DNA of 64,000 nt from Methylophaga pinxianii (GTDB taxonomy: Bacteria; Pseudomonadota; Gammaproteobacteria; Nitrosococcales; Methylophagaceae), in assembly GCF_020447225.1 (NCBI RefSeq), contig NZ_JAJAEO010000185.1:23095-87094 (forward strand), in the 5' to 3' direction. Under the pieces are notes generated by a model. That model was not told where the DNA came from and did not search any database. It was given only the letters and a program-made list of their open reading frames with translations. Shown here in pieces: positions 9,822 to 19,524 of the stretch. A program made the position numbers and the translations under genes. The stretch's first letter is position 1; every line of letters starts with the position of its first letter.

Positions 9822-11987
9822 ATGAGTTACGCACCTATCAAAAGGTTATGTCATACACGACGTGTAACTCGTCTGATATTGCTTATGCTGTTTTGCCTGC
9901 AACAAAGTTTTGTAATTGCAGCTACTTCTGAGCAAATTGATCTTAAAAACTGGGAATATCGTTGGGGAGACTCACCGTTTGTAGATGGCCAACCAGAATG
10001 GGTCATGCACCCACATAAAAATCATGCAGATTGGCAGCCAATTGCCGATCCCACCTATCCTCCGGGCAGACAGGGACAAAACAATATCTGGTTTCGTATC
10101 ACGTTGCCGGAGAGTCATCTGGTCGACCCGGTCGTTTTCATTTCCAGCATTGATTTAATTACCGAGGTTTATCTTGATCAGCAGCTTATTTACCGTTTCG
10201 GTGAATTTGATGTGAATGGGAGAGGCGACTATGCCGGCTGGCCATGGCATATGATTGGTTTACCCGATGATTTTGCAGGTCGGACCCTGTATTTTCGTGT
10301 TTATTCTGATTACACCGATATTGGCTTATGGGGTGAAAAAAAACTGTTGGAGCGTTCAGCTGCATTGCTGAATATATTAAACAACTCACATGGCGATTTA
10401 GCCATTTCGGCGTTCTTTTTGTTTATTGCATTAATCACGTTTGCGTTCTCTGCTATGCGTGGCGATAACCAGTTTATTTATCTTGGTTTATTTTCATTGG
10501 TTAGTGCAGGAAACCTGCTGGGTGAGAGCCAGGCATTGCAATTATGGATATATGCGCCATTAGCTAAAACCTACCTGGCAGCAATATCGTATTTTTCGAT
10601 TCCGATATTTATTGCACTGATTCTGCATTATTGGTTGAGAGAACAAAGTGGCAAATTAATGTTGCGTATCGCACAAATGCATATTGCCTATGTGCTTTTA
10701 TGTCTGCTTTTGTCACTCACAGGAGTTTGGCATCTTGCCTATTTTTATCCACTCTTTGACATCTTATTTATCATTACCATGGCAATTATGTTATGGATTT
10801 GTGTTCAACATTTTCAAGCGATGAGTCCGGAACAACGCATGGTAATGGGGGCATTTGGATGCTATGCCATTTTTTTTCTGATTGATATGGTTATTGCCCA
10901 TGGGTTAGTTCCATGGATAAATTTTCCACTGGCTTATGGGGGATTAATATTTGCTTCAGTGCTGGTGCTGATTTCATTACGCCAATATCGACAGACTCAG
11001 CAGGCTGTCTCAGAGCTGAATGTTTTACTCGAAAAAAGAGTCACCGAACGCACTGCAGCTTTACAAAACTACGTGTTACTCGAACAACAACGCGCAAACC
11101 AGTTGGCCTTGATTAATGAGTTTAGTTTACGACTGGAAACCTTAATTGGTCGCGTGCAACGGTGCCAAAACCTGCAGGAAGCTGGCAAGATAATCAGGGA
11201 GCAATTAAATAATGTTTTTGCACCGATACAACTCCATGTTTCCATCATTAACGAACTGACCGATCTCCCCGCCAATGCAGTTTTGAGCGATAAATACCGA
11301 ATTGAAGTTGAGGATTTGCAACTCGGTAAACAAACCTTTATTACCTTTGAGTTGTTGGATATCGACACTGAAACAGCAGAAACCCAACAGGCCATAGAAC
11401 AGTTTATATTTCGTGCTATTGACAGATTAAGTGTGACATTGAGTGGAATCAAACTGAGAGAAGATTTGCAGGTTATGTCATTTGAAGACTCGTTAACAGG
11501 TTTGAAGAACCGACGATTTTTTGATGATGCATTGCAACGCGAATTACAGCTTGCTCAACGTCATCAGCAAACCATTTCGTTATTGATTTGTGATATCGAT
11601 CATTTCAAACAATTTAATGATCGCTTTGGGCATGAGGCCGGTGACATGGCATTACGCATGGTGGCGGCATTGATGCTGGAGCACTTTCGTGAGACCGATA
11701 TTCCCTGTAGATATGGTGGCGAGGAGTTTGTTGTGTTGATGCCTGCAGCCGATATTCAGGATGCCTTGGAGCGTGCGAAAACCTTATTGGAAAAAATTGC
11801 GGCTAAAACCATTATCTATCAGGATAAGGCGTTGGGCAGATTGACCATCTCAATTGGTATCAGCAGTTGGAACGGTGAGGGAAATATACCGAAAATGATG
11901 TTACTTGATGCCGATAAAGCACTTTATCAAGCGAAACAAGCTGGACGTAACCGGGTAGTAGTTTCGAACCCTCATGCCGTTATCTGA
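9822..11987 (+). CDS. 7TM-DISM diguanylate cyclase
   Basis: A 721-residue membrane protein predicted to make c-di-GMP. After a signal segment (about residues 19-32) there is an extracytoplasmic domain of about 150 residues of the 7TMR-DISMED2 type (WFRITLPE, a jelly-roll pattern), then seven hydrophobic helices (about 190-395), a coiled coil beginning LEKRVTERTAALQNY, and a GGDEF domain with intact RYGGEEF at 632-636. No inhibitory-site motif could be assigned confidently. DISM receptors usually sense carbohydrates or other small ligands, but the ligand here is unknown. The gene stands alone after the purL terminator. Confidence 0.9.
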   Translation: MSYAPIKRLCHTRRVTRLILLMLFCLQQSFVIAATSEQIDLKNWEYRWGDSPFVDGQPEWVMHPHKNHADWQPIADPTYPPGRQGQNNIWFRITLPESHLVDPVVFISSIDLITEVYLDQQLIYRFGEFDVNGRGDYAGWPWHMIGLPDDFAGRTLYFRVYSDYTDIGLWGEKKLLERSAALLNILNNSHGDLAISAFFLFIALITFAFSAMRGDNQFIYLGLFSLVSAGNLLGESQALQLWIYAPLAKTYLAAISYFSIPIFIALILHYWLREQSGKLMLRIAQMHIAYVLLCLLLSLTGVWHLAYFYPLFDILFIITMAIMLWICVQHFQAMSPEQRMVMGAFGCYAIFFLIDMVIAHGLVPWINFPLAYGGLIFASVLVLISLRQYRQTQQAVSELNVLLEKRVTERTAALQNYVLLEQQRANQLALINEFSLRLETLIGRVQRCQNLQEAGKIIREQLNNVFAPIQLHVSIINELTDLPANAVLSDKYRIEVEDLQLGKQTFITFELLDIDTETAETQQAIEQFIFRAIDRLSVTLSGIKLREDLQVMSFEDSLTGLKNRRFFDDALQRELQLAQRHQQTISLLICDIDHFKQFNDRFGHEAGDMALRMVAALMLEHFRETDIPCRYGGEEFVVLMPAADIQDALERAKTLLEKIAAKTIIYQDKALGRLTISIGISSWNGEGNIPKMMLLDADKALYQAKQAGRNRVVVSNPHAVI

Positions 11988-12032
11988 TGTTCTTTCTTCC
12001 ATTCTTAAAGTGAAAGTTTATGTAAAAATCGA

Positions 12033-12047
12033 CTTCCGTAGCGGAAG
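12033..12047. promoter_or_regulatory. Short inverted repeat upstream of the glycine-zipper lipoprotein gene
   Basis: CTTCCG and CGGAAG form a perfect 6-base inverted repeat around TAG, 70 bases before the lipoprotein start and 46 bases after the stop of the cyclase gene. No T tract follows, so an operator is more likely than a terminator. The evidence is the symmetry alone. Confidence 0.3.
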
Positions 12048-12116
12048 CACACGAATTTAATAGGTTAGAATCCAGTCGAACTGTTTATTAATAAAAAATA
12101 ATATCAAGGAGAACGA

Positions 12117-12566
12117 ATGAAAAGTCTTTTCACAATAGTGTTAGTCGCGTTATTAACCACCAGCTTAACGGCTTGTCAGATGAGTAAACAAAATGTGGGT
12201 GCTGGCCTTGGCGGTGTGGCAGGTGGTGTATTGGGTTCGAATGTTGGCGGCGGTAAAGGCCGTACAGCAGCCATTATCGGCGGTACCATCTTAGGTGCGA
12301 TGGTGGGCGGGCATATCGGTAGTGAAATGGACGAGTTGGATCGTCGTCGTACCTATGAAACACTTGAGAATACTCCCACTGGTCGTTCTAACTCTTGGAA
12401 TAATCCTGATACCGGTGCTCAATATAGTGTGACTCCAACCCGTACCTATGAGACGAATAATCAGCCATGTCGTGAATATGAAATGGATGCCTATATTGAT
12501 GGGCAACGTGAAGTGGTTAAAGGCACAGCCTGTCGCAATGCCAATGGAGAATGGGTTAATCAGTAA
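12117..12566 (+). CDS. Glycine-zipper outer-membrane lipoprotein (17 kDa antigen family)
   Basis: A 149-residue lipoprotein. The lipobox LTAC places the acylated cysteine near residue 20. Two glycine-rich zipper segments follow (GAGLGGVAGGVLGSNVGGG and AAIIGGTILGAMVGGHIGSEMDE), then a C-terminal domain with CREYEMDAYIDGQ and GTACRNANGEW, the layout of the 17 kDa surface-antigen family. It probably sits in the outer membrane and helps envelope stability; its precise role is unknown. AAGGAGAA precedes the ATG by about six bases. A bidirectional terminator follows. Confidence 0.88.
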   Translation: MKSLFTIVLVALLTTSLTACQMSKQNVGAGLGGVAGGVLGSNVGGGKGRTAAIIGGTILGAMVGGHIGSEMDELDRRRTYETLENTPTGRSNSWNNPDTGAQYSVTPTRTYETNNQPCREYEMDAYIDGQREVVKGTACRNANGEWVNQ

Positions 12567-12590
12567 AAACAACTCAGTATGAGTTTGTAT

Positions 12591-12620
12591 AAAAAAACCG
12601 ACGCTATGTCGGTTTTTTTA
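12591..12620. terminator. Bidirectional Rho-independent terminator
   Basis: AAAAAACCGAC and GTCGGTTTTTT pair around a GCTAT loop, with A and T tracts on both sides. It can end the lipoprotein transcript on the plus strand and the transglycosylase-like transcript on the minus strand. Confidence 0.9.
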
Positions 12621-12648
12621 TAGCAATGATTCTGCAGCCAAGTAAAAA

Positions 12649-13323
12649 TTATTTCCGACAGAAAGGCCCAATCTGATAAAAGCCATCACAAACAAACTCA
12701 TACTCACATTGTGCGAGTTGGTGGGCAAATAATCTGGCCTGGGTCCCAACTTGTCGCGCAGTATGTAAAACATGGGGTTTGTTTTGATAACGTCCTCGCT
12801 CATAACCTGTCAGGCCTTCATGATAGGCCAGATAAAGATGAGTTGGATTATCCAGAGCAATATTTACTCTATGATGGCTACGTTGGTTATACCAACCAAT
12901 AAAATCGGTTGCGTATCGCATATGTGTCCGTCTGGCCAGCGGGCTGGCACCGTCATTTAAGTAGTCACGCCAGGCAGGGTTTTGCGCCTGGGCATATCCA
13001 TATGCTGATGATGGCCGATCCCATGTGAAGAGACCAAATAAAGTTTGTCCTGGTGGGCGGATATGGCTATAGAAGCTTGACTCGAACTGAATAAAGGCCA
13101 TTTGTGTGGCAATGGATGTTCCCCATTTTACTTCTGCAGCTTTGGCATAGTCATACCAACGCGGTTGTTGCCGAAAAATCTGACAAATGTCCTGCTGATT
13201 GTCTGGTGAGGAGGGTGAACAACCTGCCGCCAGCCATACCAATATGAGCATGCCCAGCCATCGCCAGAGTGCGCCAGCATAGTATTGTAATGCTCTGACA
13301 GTTGTTTCAATTCGACTATTCAT
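12649..13323 (-). CDS. Transglycosylase SLT-like lipoprotein
   Basis: A 224-residue protein with a hydrophobic segment ending in the lipobox LAAGC (near residue 35), so it is likely anchored in an envelope membrane. The lysozyme-like core has FIQFESSFYSHIR, where the Glu would be the catalytic acid, followed by SSAYGYAQAQNPAWRDY and a late YLAYHEGLTGYERG, the usual order of short lytic transglycosylase (SLT) domains, which cut peptidoglycan to anhydro-muropeptides. It is convergent with the glycine-zipper lipoprotein and shares its terminator. A start at the next internal Met is possible, but the present one gives the full signal region. Confidence 0.75.
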   Translation of the reverse strand: MNSRIETTVRALQYYAGALWRWLGMLILVWLAAGCSPSSPDNQQDICQIFRQQPRWYDYAKAAEVKWGTSIATQMAFIQFESSFYSHIRPPGQTLFGLFTWDRPSSAYGYAQAQNPAWRDYLNDGASPLARRTHMRYATDFIGWYNQRSHHRVNIALDNPTHLYLAYHEGLTGYERGRYQNKPHVLHTARQVGTQARLFAHQLAQCEYEFVCDGFYQIGPFCRK

Positions 13324-13461
13324 GACCTTATCGGTGAAATTGCCTGCCTGTAGGTAGCAAAATAATTATTCAGATTAACAGAGTCCTCACCTAGTGAAGT
13401 GGACTGAATTTTAGAATAGTGGAATTATTTACCGAAAATAGATGATTCAAAGTCAATATAA

Positions 13462-14100
13462 ATGGAATTTACTTTAAGTTTATCAGTCATCGCGGGCTTA
13501 TTTATCAGTTTGGCGATACTGGCTGCCATGCCCAGTTTAAGTGTGCTGATCGTTTCTACCAGAGCGGCTTTATATGGTCTCAGGCATGGCATCGCGGTTG
13601 CTCTGGGAATTGTATTAGCCGATATTGTATTTATCTGTATCGCTTTATATGGCTTGAGAAGGATCTTGCAGTGGGCAGGGGAGTGGCAATGGCTGATACA
13701 AGTGATTGCTGCAGGCTATTTGTTCTGGTTGGCGGTTGTTTTATGGCGATCTTCAGAGCTGAAAAATGATGAAGGTTTTACCAGGCAGCCCTCGTCAATA
13801 CGGAGCAGCTTTTTGATCGGATTTTTTGCGACCATTGTCGATCACAAGGCTATTCTGTTTTATATGGCTTTTTTTCCGGTATGGATGGATTTAACGCTGT
13901 TAACAACTGCTGATACAGTGCTAATCATTCTGTTGACGGTATTTTCTATCGTAGGGGTTAAAAGTATTTATGCGGTTATTGCCGCTAAAGCCGGACAAAT
14001 GAATCTTCATAGTGAAAAACAGCTAATCCTGAACAAACTGGCAGCAATTTTATTATGCATTGTGTCTGCTATTATCCTGTTGTCCTTGTTGACAAAGTGA
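13462..14100 (+). CDS. LysE/RhtB-family exporter
   Basis: A 212-residue integral membrane protein with about six helices. The N-terminal pattern ISLAILAAMPSLSVLIVSTRAALYGLRHGIAVALGI and the central SFLIGFFATIVDHKAILFYMAFFPVW match the LysE superfamily, which exports amino acids or related metabolites by proton exchange. In this family the first motif usually carries GPxxLxV; here it reads MPSLSVLI. The gene is alone between the transglycosylase gene and a GGDEF gene. The substrate is not predictable. Confidence 0.85.
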   Translation: MEFTLSLSVIAGLFISLAILAAMPSLSVLIVSTRAALYGLRHGIAVALGIVLADIVFICIALYGLRRILQWAGEWQWLIQVIAAGYLFWLAVVLWRSSELKNDEGFTRQPSSIRSSFLIGFFATIVDHKAILFYMAFFPVWMDLTLLTTADTVLIILLTVFSIVGVKSIYAVIAAKAGQMNLHSEKQLILNKLAAILLCIVSAIILLSLLTK

Positions 14101-14321
14101 GGTAAAACGCAACCCCTTAGTAAATCATTCGGTGAAAAGCGCACATGAAGGTGGGATTATTTCCTGTCATTTGTTATAAACAAGTGTAGCGTGTAATAAA
14201 ACCGATTTGATGATGCGTAAAAAAAGCAGGATGCCGATGCCTGTGGAGGGGGGGGAATGCAAGTTGTAGCACCAGTTATTTATAATCTTTCATATCTAAT
14301 TATCATAAAGTCCTGCTATAC

Positions 14322-15935
14322 ATGTTGATTGGTTCCAAACCAAGTTTGCCACAGAGCCGACATGTGGACTATCAAATAATCAAGGCAATGTTTTTGGTTG
14401 GTATTGCCTACTACGTTGCTGCCTTACTCGCCATTCATCAGACAATAACTCCAGAGGGAATTGCGATTTTATGGCCTCCTAATGCTATTTTGCTGGCCGC
14501 GTTTTTGATTTATCCATATCGTTACCTGCCTTATATTGCAATGGCTGGCGTTATTGCTGAATTAATTGCTTCAATTTCTTCATTTCCAATCTGGGCTGCA
14601 GTTAGCTTTGCACTGATAAATATTCTTTCGGTATCAATTGGCGCAGCTCTTATTCGACAAAAAAGTGGTCAGAATTTTAATTTTAATCAACTTAAAAATG
14701 GCGCTTATTTTTTATTATTTGGTCCCTTTATTGCCGCATGTATCGCAGGAATGCTCGGTGGGTCGGTCTATATTCTTTTAGGCCGTTCTGACACCAGTTA
14801 TGTAAACCTATGGCAAATTTGGTGGTTTGGTGATGCACTTGCCATGTTGATATTAACGCCTTTAATTGTAGTGCTATGGCGCTGGATTGAAGCGGGTATG
14901 CCGAATTTTAAATGGTCTGCACTATTTGAGATGACTTTGATTTGGTTGGGTGTCATTAGCATTGGTTATCAGAGCTTTGAAGTTGGCTCTTATGAACAAA
15001 CTTTTTTATTTTTTACTCCTATTTGGCTAGTGCTGTTAGGAATATTTGCAGCAATTAGGCTTGGCGTTATCGGTGCAAGCTCGACAGTTGCCTTGATCGC
15101 TATCTTTGCTGTAGAGCACTTGATGCGGGGCACACATCCTATCATTCTGAGTCTGCCACAAAGTGCTGTCTTGTTAACACAGGAATACCTGGCAATTATT
15201 GCTATTGTTTCAATTGGTTTGGCATTATTAATCAAAGAGATAGCAGATCAACGTGATATTCTGAAACAACAGGAAAAAGCCTTGAAATCGCAAAATCAAT
15301 TTCTTGAAGACAGAGTGAATGAACGTACGATAGCGTTAAAAGAGGTCAATCAGGCCTTACAAAAAGCAAATGATCGCCTGGCGAAAAGTGCCGCCACGGA
15401 TGAATTAACAGGTATCTCCAATCGCCGCCACTTTCTCAGTGAAGTTCAACGCGAATTACAACGGTTGCGACTGGATAATCAAACTGCCAGTGCGATAATG
15501 ATCGATCTGGATCATTTTAAGTTGGTCAATGATAACCTGGGACATGAGGCGGGGGATGTGGTGTTGCGTGAAATAGTCACGCCTATCAGTCAAGCAATTA
15601 GACCCCGGGATCTGTTTGGGCGAATGGGCGGAGAGGAATTTCTGGTTTTTCTTTCAGGAGCGGATGACCGAATGGCCAATACGGTGGCCGAGCGTATACG
15701 TAACGAAATTGAGAAGTTACCCATTACCTATCGAGGGCAGCAAATTCAGGTAACAGCAAGTTTTGGGGTGGCCCAGTGGGATGGTCATGCAGAACTGGAT
15801 GAGTTATTTCATCAGGCCGATAAGGCGCTATATCAGGCCAAAAATCTGGGGCGTAATCAGGTTTTCAGTTTGACCATGTCCGACAAGGCGGCTGTAACAA
15901 AATCTTCGCAGGAAAATCATTTTGAGCTTCCCTAG
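14322..15935 (+). CDS. MASE1-domain diguanylate cyclase
   Basis: A 537-residue membrane protein. The N-terminal 300 residues form about eight helices of the MASE1 sensory type (motifs AILWPPNAILLAAFL and WQIWWFGDALAMLILTPLI). A short coiled coil with VNERTIALKEVNQ leads to a GGDEF domain whose active site reads RMGGEEF (436-440), intact for c-di-GMP synthesis. The family senses unknown signals at the membrane. About 220 bases without a gene lie upstream, including a run of eight G residues near 14250. The gene ends 4 bases before a convergent 668-residue protein gene. Confidence 0.9.
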   Translation: MLIGSKPSLPQSRHVDYQIIKAMFLVGIAYYVAALLAIHQTITPEGIAILWPPNAILLAAFLIYPYRYLPYIAMAGVIAELIASISSFPIWAAVSFALINILSVSIGAALIRQKSGQNFNFNQLKNGAYFLLFGPFIAACIAGMLGGSVYILLGRSDTSYVNLWQIWWFGDALAMLILTPLIVVLWRWIEAGMPNFKWSALFEMTLIWLGVISIGYQSFEVGSYEQTFLFFTPIWLVLLGIFAAIRLGVIGASSTVALIAIFAVEHLMRGTHPIILSLPQSAVLLTQEYLAIIAIVSIGLALLIKEIADQRDILKQQEKALKSQNQFLEDRVNERTIALKEVNQALQKANDRLAKSAATDELTGISNRRHFLSEVQRELQRLRLDNQTASAIMIDLDHFKLVNDNLGHEAGDVVLREIVTPISQAIRPRDLFGRMGGEEFLVFLSGADDRMANTVAERIRNEIEKLPITYRGQQIQVTASFGVAQWDGHAELDELFHQADKALYQAKNLGRNQVFSLTMSDKAAVTKSSQENHFELP

Positions 15936-17938
15936 ACTGATGGATTCAATTCAGGCAGTCGTGTAGCTCCCCAACTGCGGTGGATTCGGTCTATTACACG
16001 TTGTAACTCTTCTGAGCTGACTAATGCAAACTGACCGGGTTCCAGGGGATCGTAATGAAAAATGTAGAGCCGTGAGGCGAATTCTTCGAATGGCAATGAT
16101 GCCTCACCAAAACGTTCAGAATGTCCGGATGTGCTGACCTGAATATCATCTCCCCAGTTCTGACCACTATCATTATTGGGATTATAAAAATAAACCCGCA
16201 TCACATTATCAGGATCCAAATTGACTCTTAAGATAGTAATGGCATGCCAACCCACAAATCGCATCGCACTATCTGTGACCGCTATACCAGCAGGCTGGGG
16301 GTGGATCATCGGTTGATTATCATTGTAATAAGGATGATAACTGGCATAAAAATGTCGCAGGAAGATTTCCAGCTGCATCAATTTCCCGGAAGCAACATCC
16401 ACGTTAATACTGAATCCTCGACCACACCACCAACCATGAAATTCCGGATTGACCCAACGATGTGGGTCGCCTTCACGATCAATACAGCAACGGCCCATTT
16501 CAGCATAAATGCGATCCAGATGCGGCACTAAAACTAACGAAACGGGATCCAAATCCATCGGCAAATGGCTGGCAACACCTGACAAACTGTCTTGTGACGA
16601 AATGGCCTTGCCTTCGAAATGCATGATGATTTCATCATCTCGAGCAGCCCATACCACCATTTGCAAAAGATAATCCGGATCGTTATAGGCCCACATCGAC
16701 ATCGCTCTGGCCGATTGGCAGGTAGGATTATTCCCCTGGCCTATACCTAAAGGTTGACCAAGCACACATAAAACCCCTTCCAATAAGCGGCTGCTTGCAC
16801 TTGGATTATCGCCAAACAATGATTGCAGACGTTCTTCTGCCGCAGGGGATAGCGGTAATGATAACTGCCGCCAGAGTGAGGGAGCCATGGCCGGTTGATA
16901 AAGAATGCCGCGCTCAAGCATTAAAGCCAGACCATAGATGCCCTGAGCCGTTTCAGGATGAATAGCGTTGGCAATTAAAGCCCGGACCAGCTCGCTATAG
17001 CTCAGTAAACAATCACGGCCAGTAGTGGAGAGGCCCAGGGCTTCACTTAACAGGTAATCGGTTTCTTCAGACAAATGGCGAAGTAAAACGGCGTGATAGG
17101 GTGAGACAAGGCCTGTATCATGCATCGCGCGGGCAAATCCACTGGCTTCATATTGCAAAGCTGCGTTGTCCATACTCTGCAGCCGCTGCTGATAAATTTT
17201 CACTCCGGGATCTTCTCTGCATGCCTGGGTCGGGCCAAACAAGCTACTGATTAATCGATCGGCGCCCTGACCACTATTTCCCATGTCGATCTCAGGGTTC
17301 TGCCGACAGATGGCGATTTGAGTCACCATTTGTTTGACATTGTCGACCTGAATGGGACGTTGTTGCAGAATCCGCCATATTTCATCAATTAATTGATCAA
17401 TGACATGTTCATAGCCGATGCTTTCTGCCAAGTGATGTAACAAGCCTCGACTGATATCAGCTAATCGACCTTGTAACTCACGTTCAGCCTCATCTGCAGG
17501 TGAAAATAGGCGTTTGAGGTTAACCGCGAGCACCTGCGTCAGAAAGTGATGCGCTTGCTCTGATGACACATGCGGATGGTCATAGTCTTGTTTTGCGATG
17601 GCTAAAAAACGTAATTCGCTTAAGGTTTCAATGATGACACTATAAACATCGCTACTTAACAGGGCATGCGCACTGAGCGCCGGTATCAGGATCTGCGGTT
17701 TGGCATAATCCGAATTATCAAAGGCTCCAGCCTGCTCGATACGCTGTATATATTGCGTAATAAGTTTAAACCCACCCTCGCTGTGTAAGACGCGTTTGAC
17801 GGTATCAAACAGCCGTCCAGCTTTGGTGGGCCTGCTGAAGCTTGGGGCGTGTTCCAGTTGCTTAATGGCTTCGTCCAATCGTTCAATCAGCGCAGACTGA
17901 TGGGGATCGGATGACTCATTGACAGGGGATTCAATCAA
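15932..17938 (-). CDS. Uncharacterised 668-residue protein with papain-like residue pattern
   Basis: I do not recognise the family. The first 390 residues are predominantly helical and lack signal or membrane segments. The last 280 show an ordered set resembling a papain-fold active site: Gln401 six residues before Cys407 (GIGQGNNPTCQSARAMSMW), His565 (RFVGWHAITILRV) and Asn586 (VYFYNPNNDSGQNWG). The spacing and the surrounding hydrophobic strand residues fit the Gln/Cys/His/Asn layout of papain-like peptidases, amidases and transglutaminases. It lies 116 bases downstream of the ATP-grasp gene on the same strand, which invites comparison with bifunctional ligase/amidase pairs such as glutathionylspermidine synthetase/amidase. 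The enzymatic role is inferred from motif order and is unproven. Confidence 0.6.
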   Translation of the reverse strand: MIESPVNESSDPHQSALIERLDEAIKQLEHAPSFSRPTKAGRLFDTVKRVLHSEGGFKLITQYIQRIEQAGAFDNSDYAKPQILIPALSAHALLSSDVYSVIIETLSELRFLAIAKQDYDHPHVSSEQAHHFLTQVLAVNLKRLFSPADEAERELQGRLADISRGLLHHLAESIGYEHVIDQLIDEIWRILQQRPIQVDNVKQMVTQIAICRQNPEIDMGNSGQGADRLISSLFGPTQACREDPGVKIYQQRLQSMDNAALQYEASGFARAMHDTGLVSPYHAVLLRHLSEETDYLLSEALGLSTTGRDCLLSYSELVRALIANAIHPETAQGIYGLALMLERGILYQPAMAPSLWRQLSLPLSPAAEERLQSLFGDNPSASSRLLEGVLCVLGQPLGIGQGNNPTCQSARAMSMWAYNDPDYLLQMVVWAARDDEIIMHFEGKAISSQDSLSGVASHLPMDLDPVSLVLVPHLDRIYAEMGRCCIDREGDPHRWVNPEFHGWWCGRGFSINVDVASGKLMQLEIFLRHFYASYHPYYNDNQPMIHPQPAGIAVTDSAMRFVGWHAITILRVNLDPDNVMRVYFYNPNNDSGQNWGDDIQVSTSGHSERFGEASLPFEEFASRLYIFHYDPLEPGQFALVSSEELQRVIDRIHRSWGATRLPELNPSV

Positions 17939-18054
17939 ACTTTTTTCCTAATTTACTACTTGGGCGTTCGCGTTTATTGCCAGGGCGTGGAATACACTTG
18001 TATCACGAACAGCCGAGGTGACGATAAGCGCTAAACAGACCTTAGGGTAATCGA

Positions 18055-19296
18055 CTAAATATAGAAATCCAATGATTCCTGTTGTTTTAGCAAATCCCGC
18101 ATAATGACCGGATCTTGACCAAAAAAGTATAACAAACCCCAATGCGTCCCGAAGGCCGTGCGCTTGGTGACTGTTTCCTCAAGTGGTGCAGTGAGTTCAT
18201 GAAAATCGAAATAAGCATGTTCTTCGGTTTCCTGTGGAATTTCCAAACGGCTTACCACCCGACGACGCGGATAAACACCAAAGCATCCAGCCACACCCTT
18301 GGCATCCACTACCTCTTTGGGAAAGAAGTTGGCAATTTCCTCTTCAGTAGTTTTAGGATCAAAAGATAAAATCAATGCATGGTAGGCGTTAAACCCATAA
18401 GCGCGCTGTAATAATTCAAATACTTTAAAACCAGGTGGACGATAAGCAACTTCGCCGAAGTACATTTCGCCATCACTGGTGACAAAATATTCCGGATGAA
18501 CAAAGCCAAACTCGATATCAAAGGTTTTAATCAGCTTTTCAATTTGAGCTGTAATTTGTGGCCGATATTGCTCAAGTTTTGGCGTGGCAGGCACAAAGAC
18601 CGAATAGCCTAAGGTGACATATTCGGAAATATTCAGGAATCGAATTTTACCGTTATGGATCCAGGCTTCTACAGCGAACTCCCACCCATCAAGATGTGAT
18701 TCCATCAAGACCGGGAACTCTTCATCCGGAATCATATCCACTTCATCAGGGGTGCGAATTACTCTGTGGCCCAGACAGCCTGCTTTATCAAACGCTTTAA
18801 GATGAATAGGGTCGTTGGGATCACCGTCAAGTTTAAGCAAGGTCTGATTGACGCGTTTCAGAAAACGTACCACATCATCTTTATCATGCGCTTCCTCAAA
18901 AATACCGACCCGAATGCCGCCAAGCTGGGCACGACGTTTCATTAAGGCCTTATCTCTTAATAAAAGTGACTGTCCAAACAAGCGGGGATTATTCATCAGC
19001 ACGGAATTAATAGCACCAGCCCATTCCACCGTTTCTTCAAATAATGGAATGGCTACATCAACACCCGCTTCCTGCAGGGTTTGTGCAATTTCAAGTGAAC
19101 GGTCATTGAGTCGTTCAAAATTCCATTTGATATAGGGAATGTTGTGTTCCGTGCAATATTCTTCTGCCCAATCAGGCGCGACAACCACGTATTGTCGGTC
19201 GAATGATTCAGCAGCCTCAACAGCGTTCAGACTCCACCCTAATAATGCGATATATCCTTTATCGGGATTGAAGCTGCGTTTTGTTGATTCTGCCAT
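18055..19296 (-). CDS. ATP-grasp ligase
   Basis: A 413-residue soluble protein of the ATP-grasp superfamily, whose members join a carboxylate to an amine or thiol through an acyl phosphate. The N-terminal pre-ATP-grasp domain begins GYIALLGWSLNAVEAAE. The ATP-binding part holds GWEFAVEAWI, and the Mg-binding region reads FGFVHPEYFVTSDGEMYFGEV followed by AYRPPGFKVFELL, with the two expected Glu and an Arg. A longer reading to 19500 exists, but the ATG at 19296 has AAGGTGATAA just upstream and starts where homology would. The gene lies between a cupin gene and the papain-like gene on the same strand. The substrate is unknown; the usual carboxylate-amine ligase roles are all possible. Confidence 0.85.
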   Translation of the reverse strand: MAESTKRSFNPDKGYIALLGWSLNAVEAAESFDRQYVVVAPDWAEEYCTEHNIPYIKWNFERLNDRSLEIAQTLQEAGVDVAIPLFEETVEWAGAINSVLMNNPRLFGQSLLLRDKALMKRRAQLGGIRVGIFEEAHDKDDVVRFLKRVNQTLLKLDGDPNDPIHLKAFDKAGCLGHRVIRTPDEVDMIPDEEFPVLMESHLDGWEFAVEAWIHNGKIRFLNISEYVTLGYSVFVPATPKLEQYRPQITAQIEKLIKTFDIEFGFVHPEYFVTSDGEMYFGEVAYRPPGFKVFELLQRAYGFNAYHALILSFDPKTTEEEIANFFPKEVVDAKGVAGCFGVYPRRRVVSRLEIPQETEEHAYFDFHELTAPLEETVTKRTAFGTHWGLLYFFGQDPVIMRDLLKQQESLDFYI

Positions 19297-19494
19297 AGAA
19301 TTATCACCTTTAAAATTTAATAAACAAAACAATACCTTACAGAGTTTTTGACGAGATTGATAATTAGCATAGGCATTTTTATGAGTATTCAAAGTCCTCA
19401 TCGTCATGCTGAGTGCCATTGTCCATGCAAGAAAAAAATGACAGAAAAGAGGGTTGTTTAATAGATATTGGCTTTTATTTGCGCGGATAAATCT

Positions 19495-19517
19495 GGGCAC
19501 CTGACAATCAGGTGCCC
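19495..19517 (-). terminator. Strong hairpin after the cupin gene
   Basis: GGGCACCTGA pairs with TCAGGTGCCC around a 3-base loop, directly after the cupin stop codon. The T tract on the minus strand is weak (AGATTTAT), so it may be a partial terminator or a stabilising stem between the cupin and ATP-grasp messages. The remaining 200 bases before the ATP-grasp start hold no recognisable gene. Confidence 0.6.
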
Positions 19518-19524
19518 CTCTTTA

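Noticed and set aside
14245-14260. Run of eight G residues as a phase-variable tract
   Set aside because: It lies 70 bases upstream of the MASE1 gene, outside any reading frame, and no promoter element can be fixed around it, so an effect on expression is speculation.
18055-19500. 481-residue version of the ATP-grasp protein
   Set aside because: The extra 68 residues look like translated leader, and the ATG at 19296 has a clear ribosome-binding site right before it.
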